Made by a program: the position numbers and the translations under genes
Shown here: positions 4,540 to 5,724 of the stretch, in pieces
Position numbering within the stretch: position 1 is the stretch's first letter
Layout: every line of letters starts with the position of its first letter
Notes under the pieces: model-generated
Seen by the model: only the letters and a program-made list of their open reading frames with translations
Told to the model about the DNA's origin: nothing
The model's database searches: none
NCBI GenBank assembly: GCA_028279265.1
Contig: JANQOC010000050.1
Span: 1 to 5,724, forward strand
Length of the DNA stretch: 5,724 nt
Source of the DNA: Hyphomicrobiales bacterium
Lineage (GTDB): Bacteria > Pseudomonadota > Alphaproteobacteria > Rhizobiales > CAYWUX01
Reading direction: 5' to 3'

Positions 4540-5724
4540 TCAGCAAGTCTGATCCGAAACGAGCCTGGCGACGTCTCGGCGGAGAATGTTTTTTCTGATC
4601 TTTCCGGAAGCGGTACGGGGAAATTCATCAATGAACTCGACTCGTTCCGGGAATTTTTGTTTTGCAACCTTTTGTTCGTCTAAAAATTCAATTACCTGCT
4701 CCAAACTGATCTGGCATCCCTGGTTGACTTTGACGTAGGCACAGCAAGTCTCTCCCATTCTCGGGTGGGGCATGGCGACAATTGCGACTTCCTGAATTGA
4801 AGGATGGGTGTGAAGAATATCTTCGACCTCCTTCGGACTAATATTTTCTCCACCCCGGATGACAATATCCTTTTTGCGCCCGGTTATGACCAAACACCCC
4901 TCCTCGGTCCGAACCGCCAAATCGCCGGTGCGAAAATACCCGTCATTGTCGAATGATGAAGTATTGTCTGCCGGAGCCGCATAGCCAATGAAGTTTTCCG
5001 GTCCCCGGGTAAGAATTTCACCTTCCTCATTCACGCCAACCGGCCGACCTGCATCGTTTACGAGTTTAACATCATGACCCACGACAAATCCTTCGGTATT
5101 TGCAGCGAGATCGGCTTGAGCTCGGCTCGTGACCCCGAGCGTTACGGTAGGAGCTTCAGTACTTCCGTAGATGCGCGAAGCCAAGCAGTTTGATAGAACT
5201 TTGTGCGCTCGATGGATCAGTTCGGGTGGAACCGGTGCGCCACCGCATCCGAAGTAACGAAGACTGGGTAAATACCGCTTCTGCTTTTCCGCCAGTTCAA
5301 CGAGCTCCTGAAGAAACGGCGTGGCGCCAACTGTCATTGTCAGGTTTTTATTCTCAACTAGGTCCAGCCCTTCGGCCGCATCCCATTTCTCCATCAATAC
5401 CGCTTCTATTCCCAGTGTAACAGGCAGTAGAATTCCGTAGAGATAACCACCAATGTGGGTAATGGGAGCCGGCATCAGTACCCGGTCATCCTGGTCGAGG
5501 CTCCAAAATCTGACTACGTTTCCAATTTCCGCGGCGAGTGTGTTGTGACTGTGCAGGACTCCTTTGGGACGACCGGAGGTACCGGACGTGTACATCAACA
5601 ACTTCACGGCATTGGGAGAGACATCAATATCCAGTTCGTCCGTAAATGAACTGTTAAATAACGCATCGAAATTATCAGGACCATCCCCAGTTCCGCGTAC
5701 TGTTATAATCCTAGTCAGGTGCGG
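4540..5724 (-). CDS. AMP-forming acyl/aryl-CoA ligase (class I adenylate-forming enzyme), 5'-truncated by window edge
   Basis: Activates a carboxylic acid with ATP to an acyl-adenylate and then transfers it to coenzyme A; cytosolic or membrane-associated. The frame runs open to the right edge (PHLTRIITVRG... before an internal GTG at 5607), so the true start lies outside; 394 residues are visible of about 500-550 usual. Motifs in visible numbering: phosphate loop YTSGTSGRPKGV (45-56), PITHIGG with H90, IYGSTE (185-190), the TGDL aspartate D268, hinge GRKKDIVIRGGENISP (282-297, R283) and catalytic K375 in PRTASGKIRKN. All are intact, so the enzyme should be active. The sequence feels closest to the cyclohexanecarboxylate-CoA ligase / short-chain or aromatic acid ligase group, but the substrate cannot be read from it. 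The TGA is at 4542-4540, with no good terminator after it. Neighbours inside the window give no pathway. Confidence 0.95.
   Translation of the reverse strand, partial: PHLTRIITVRGTGDGPDNFDALFNSSFTDELDIDVSPNAVKLLMYTSGTSGRPKGVLHSHNTLAAEIGNVVRFWSLDQDDRVLMPAPITHIGGYLYGILLPVTLGIEAVLMEKWDAAEGLDLVENKNLTMTVGATPFLQELVELAEKQKRYLPSLRYFGCGGAPVPPELIHRAHKVLSNCLASRIYGSTEAPTVTLGVTSRAQADLAANTEGFVVGHDVKLVNDAGRPVGVNEEGEILTRGPENFIGYAAPADNTSSFDNDGYFRTGDLAVRTEEGCLVITGRKKDIVIRGGENISPKEVEDILHTHPSIQEVAIVAMPHPRMGETCCAYVKVNQGCQISLEQVIEFLDEQKVAKQKFPERVEFIDEFPRTASGKIRKNILRRDVARLVSDQTC

Noticed and set aside
4407..4667. Minus-strand frame of 86 codons overlapping the ligase 3' end
   Set aside because: Its first half is out of frame with the certain ligase coding sequence and no family is recognisable in the rest.

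Overview
The window looks like a piece of an alphaproteobacterial chromosome. The best evidence is the groES-groEL operon: the GroEL C-terminal half has the alphaproteobacterial style (for example [20 protein letters not shown]), and the operon is preceded by a CIRCE operator, so the genome should encode the HrcA repressor. No mobile element, tRNA, rRNA or CRISPR array is visible. This assignment rests on remembered family sequences, not on a search.

Layout, left to right. (1) 1-684, plus: the 3' part of an HpaH-type 2-oxo-hept-4-ene-1,7-dioate hydratase, cut by the left edge. (2) 768-1010, minus: a small protein with a heptad-repeat helix and one C-terminal membrane segment, convergent with hpaH and carrying its own promoter candidate and Shine-Dalgarno. 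(3) 1011-1569: a long non-coding stretch holding a 17-bp-period tandem repeat (1091-1158), then the groESL promoter, CIRCE and leader. (4) 1570-3590, plus: groES and groEL, separated by 86 bases that can fold into an interrupted hairpin, and closed by a strong intrinsic terminator (3622-3660). (5) 3661-4539: an AT-richer region with one plausible minus-strand gene for a very acidic 101-residue protein (3717-4022) and a possible gene remnant (4258-4464). (6) 4540-5724, minus: most of an AMP-forming acyl/aryl-CoA ligase, cut by the right edge.

How it fits together: groES and groEL form a two-gene heat-shock operon, repressed by HrcA through CIRCE and probably read from a sigma70-like promoter with a possible overlapping heat-shock sigma site. 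The flanking hydratase and CoA ligase are catabolic enzymes. They could belong to aromatic or cyclic acid breakdown, but nothing links them to each other or to the chaperonins beyond position. The catabolic surroundings raise the possibility that this is one of several groESL copies in the genome, which the window cannot settle.

I do not see a clear new multi-gene system. The items most worth a second look are the CIRCE with an 8-base spacer, the 17-bp repeat array beside the small membrane-protein promoter, the groES-groEL intercistronic fold, and the two unrecognised small proteins.
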